The notes below the pieces were generated by a model that was given only the letters and a program-made list of their open reading frames with translations, was not told the DNA's origin and ran no database searches. DNA of 7,384 nt, from positions 12,475 through 19,858 of the forward strand of contig MVAA01000064.1 in NCBI GenBank assembly GCA_003266105.1, read 5' to 3'. The stretch comes from Methanosphaera sp. rholeuAM6 (GTDB lineage Archaea > Methanobacteriota > Methanobacteria > Methanobacteriales > Methanobacteriaceae). The translations under genes were made by a program, and so were the position numbers. The first letter of the stretch is position 1. The number at the start of each line of letters is the position of its first letter. This document shows positions 6,280-7,384 of the stretch, piece by piece.

Positions 6280-6288
6280 TTTTTATTT
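6278..6288 (+). terminator. Weak T-rich terminator candidate after hisB
   Basis: CTCTTTTTATTT lies 16-27 nt after the hisB stop codon and already overlaps the last codons of mtd on the other strand. It is short for an archaeal T-run terminator, and there is no stable hairpin. I see no clear terminator for mtd on the minus strand, so the two convergent transcripts may overlap at their 3' ends. Confidence 0.35.
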
Positions 6289-7113
6289 ATACGTATCAAT
6301 TAGTGATTGTCTTACCCATACTGAACCATCTTTTGCATGAGATGTTCTTAAAACAGTATCATTAGATTTTTCTATTTCTCTAGCTTCATCAGCCAATTTT
6401 GCTGCCGCCAACATTAATTCATGTGATGCTGTAACTATAGGTATATACATATCCGGCTCATCAATCTTAAAACATGCAGTGATATTCATTTCAGAGACCA
6501 ATGTTGCCATGTTATATGCTGCAATCGCTTTACCCATTGCATAAGGATTTTTAAAACCTGCATTAAATACTGCCAGTTCTGCCGTTACGACAAGTTCAGG
6601 TAATTCGATAGGTTCTTCTTCCTTTATTGAATTTATTACTTCATCTATCTTATGATTTACTAACCTTAATGTTCCTGTAATGGATAATACCTTCAGTACA
6701 TCAGCATTGAACAATGCCATTTCTGTTGGATCTAAGAATTCACGTCTTGCACCAATCATTGCATCTGCCCTTATGAGAATATAACCTAATTTTTGCTCTT
6801 TCATTTTGTTTATTGCTTTTTCACCAGGCTGGTCTCCAACAACTATTGTAGGAATTCCTGTTTTTGACAAATAGTTTCTGATAACGCCAGGTTGTTTAGA
6901 ATTCGGATTTGGACTAATGAATATTATTAAATCAGGATTATATTCAGATATCCTTGGCATAATATCTTCAACTTGTTCTTTTTCCATTTTTGAACCAGAA
7001 CTTATTGTTCTTACATCAATATCTTCACGATCAGCACGTTCGTCAAGTATTAAATCAATTATTGTGGATGTTCCTAAGTTTCCTATTTTTATTATTCCTA
7101 TTTTAATTACCAT
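6283..7113 (-). CDS. mtd: F420-dependent methylenetetrahydromethanopterin dehydrogenase
   Basis: Interconverts methylene-H4MPT and methenyl-H4MPT with coenzyme F420 as hydride carrier, a central reversible C1 step of methanogenesis, as a cytosolic hexamer. The 276-residue length is typical. Seen: IKIGIIKIGNLGTSTIIDL at the N-terminus (about 3-21), LDERADR (23-29), IFISPNP (64-70), GARREFLDPTEM (121-132), NPYAMGKAIAAYNMAT (189-204), PDMYIPIVTASHE (220-232) and EAREIEKSNDTVLRTSH (243-259), all hallmark Mtd blocks. I remember a Pro in the segment before GARREF in most Mtd proteins; here it reads RADAMIGARREF. The extreme C-terminus (WVRQSLIDTYK) is also unlike the usual ending. The ATG at 7113 is preceded by GATGTGA, a fair SD. 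It lies 26 nt after a CbiA/CfbB-family gene on the same strand, so the two are probably one operon. Confidence 0.97.
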   Translation of the reverse strand: MVIKIGIIKIGNLGTSTIIDLILDERADREDIDVRTISSGSKMEKEQVEDIMPRISEYNPDLIIFISPNPNSKQPGVIRNYLSKTGIPTIVVGDQPGEKAINKMKEQKLGYILIRADAMIGARREFLDPTEMALFNADVLKVLSITGTLRLVNHKIDEVINSIKEEEPIELPELVVTAELAVFNAGFKNPYAMGKAIAAYNMATLVSEMNITACFKIDEPDMYIPIVTASHELMLAAAKLADEAREIEKSNDTVLRTSHAKDGSVWVRQSLIDTYK

Positions 7114-7139
7114 GTTTTCACATCAATATGTTAATATTT

Positions 7140-7384
7140 TTATTCATTATTTTTCAATATGGATTGTGTAAAGTTATATGCAAAATCGGGCAAACATGAT
7201 GTATGTGTATGTATATAACTAGCTACTGTGTTATTTTTCATTAATCCATCATATTGTCCTGTAATACCAACGCCTCTTTTCATTTTAAAGGCAAAATCCG
7301 CTTCATTTGATCCTGTGTATTCAACTTTTGAGTAATGGAATTCATGACCATGATATTGTGTTCCTTTTTTTAGAATTGGGTTGT
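7140..7384 (-). CDS. CbiA/CfbB-family a,c-diamide synthase, C-terminal 80 residues (cut by window edge)
   Basis: Glutamine-dependent amidase of the tetrapyrrole acetate side chains: either CfbB, which amidates Ni-sirohydrochlorin on the way to coenzyme F430, or CbiA, which amidates cobyrinate for cobamides. My minus-strand translation ends at the TAA at 7142-7140. It contains GTQYHGHEFHYSKVEYTG (the GHEFHYS block of the class I amidotransferase-like glutaminase domain, with its catalytic His), then FAFKMKRGVGITGQYDGLM and ASYIHTHTSCLPDFAYNF, matching the (A/G)(S/T)Y.H.H end of the family. The start, ATP-binding domain and nucleophilic Cys lie off the right edge. Position in front of mtd in a methanogen leans towards CfbB, but 80 residues do not separate the two paralogues, so I give no symbol. 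A family length of about 450 residues would leave most of the gene outside. Confidence 0.85.
   Translation of the reverse strand, partial: NPILKKGTQYHGHEFHYSKVEYTGSNEADFAFKMKRGVGITGQYDGLMKNNTVASYIHTHTSCLPDFAYNFTQSILKNNE

Noticed and set aside
7066..7110. Direct repeat AAAATAGGA at the start of mtd
   Set aside because: It encodes the repeated K-I-G residues of the normal Mtd N-terminus (IKIGIIKIG), so protein constraint explains it.
6917..7171. An 84-residue plus-strand open frame across the mtd start and the CbiA/CfbB end
   Set aside because: It is antisense to two conserved genes, is Ile/Ser-rich, and has no family resemblance.
1..7384. Search for CRISPR arrays, tRNA genes, insertion sequences and defence genes
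   Set aside because: No regularly spaced repeats, cloverleaf-like sequence, transposase or nuclease motif was seen; coding sequence fills nearly the whole window.

Overview
The window is AT-rich (roughly 70% A+T by eye) and reads as a hydrogenotrophic or methylotrophic methanogenic archaeon, most likely of the Methanobacteriales (Methanosphaera or Methanobrevibacter type). The strongest pointers are a complete F420-dependent methylene-H4MPT dehydrogenase (Mtd), a CbiA/CfbB-family amidase fragment directly upstream of it, a single-domain archaeal Get3/ArsA ATPase, GGAGG/GTGA-type ribosome binding sites, TATA-like boxes in place of -35/-10 promoters, and T-run terminators. The genus is an inference; no rRNA or tRNA is present to fix it.

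Layout. Positions 1-524 (minus) hold the N-terminal two thirds of an NH3-dependent NAD+ synthetase, nadE, cut by the left edge. A 184-nt divergent spacer follows, then get3/arsA (709-1692, plus), which ends in a T-run. Converging on it is a two-gene minus-strand unit: a multi-pass oligosaccharide repeat-unit polymerase-like protein (2874-3971) and a GT-B-fold, MurG/UDP-GlcNAc-2-epimerase-like protein (1803-2873). The stop codon of the first abuts the start codon of the second. Divergent from this pair, across a very AT-rich promoter region, is a MOP-superfamily polysaccharide flippase (4085-5644, plus), followed after 32 nt by hisB (5677-6261, plus). On the minus strand, converging on hisB with only 21 nt between, are a CbiA/CfbB-family protein (C-terminal 80 residues, cut by the right edge) and mtd (6283-7113). 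No stretch longer than 184 nt lacks a gene, and I see no tRNA, rRNA, CRISPR, insertion sequence or phage gene.

How the genes fit together. The middle three genes form one functional block: a GT-B enzyme on the cytosolic side, a lipid-linked repeat flippase, and a membrane polymerase. This is the gene set needed to build, flip and polymerise a lipid-linked glycan. Whether it makes a surface polysaccharide or serves pseudomurein cannot be read from the window, and it is the most interesting open question here. The flanking genes are housekeeping: NAD and histidine synthesis, tail-anchored protein targeting, and methanogenesis with its tetrapyrrole cofactors.

The most unusual non-coding signal is around hisB. 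Its Shine-Dalgarno/start region and the 19 nt just after its stop codon are complementary in two consecutive perfect 8-bp blocks.
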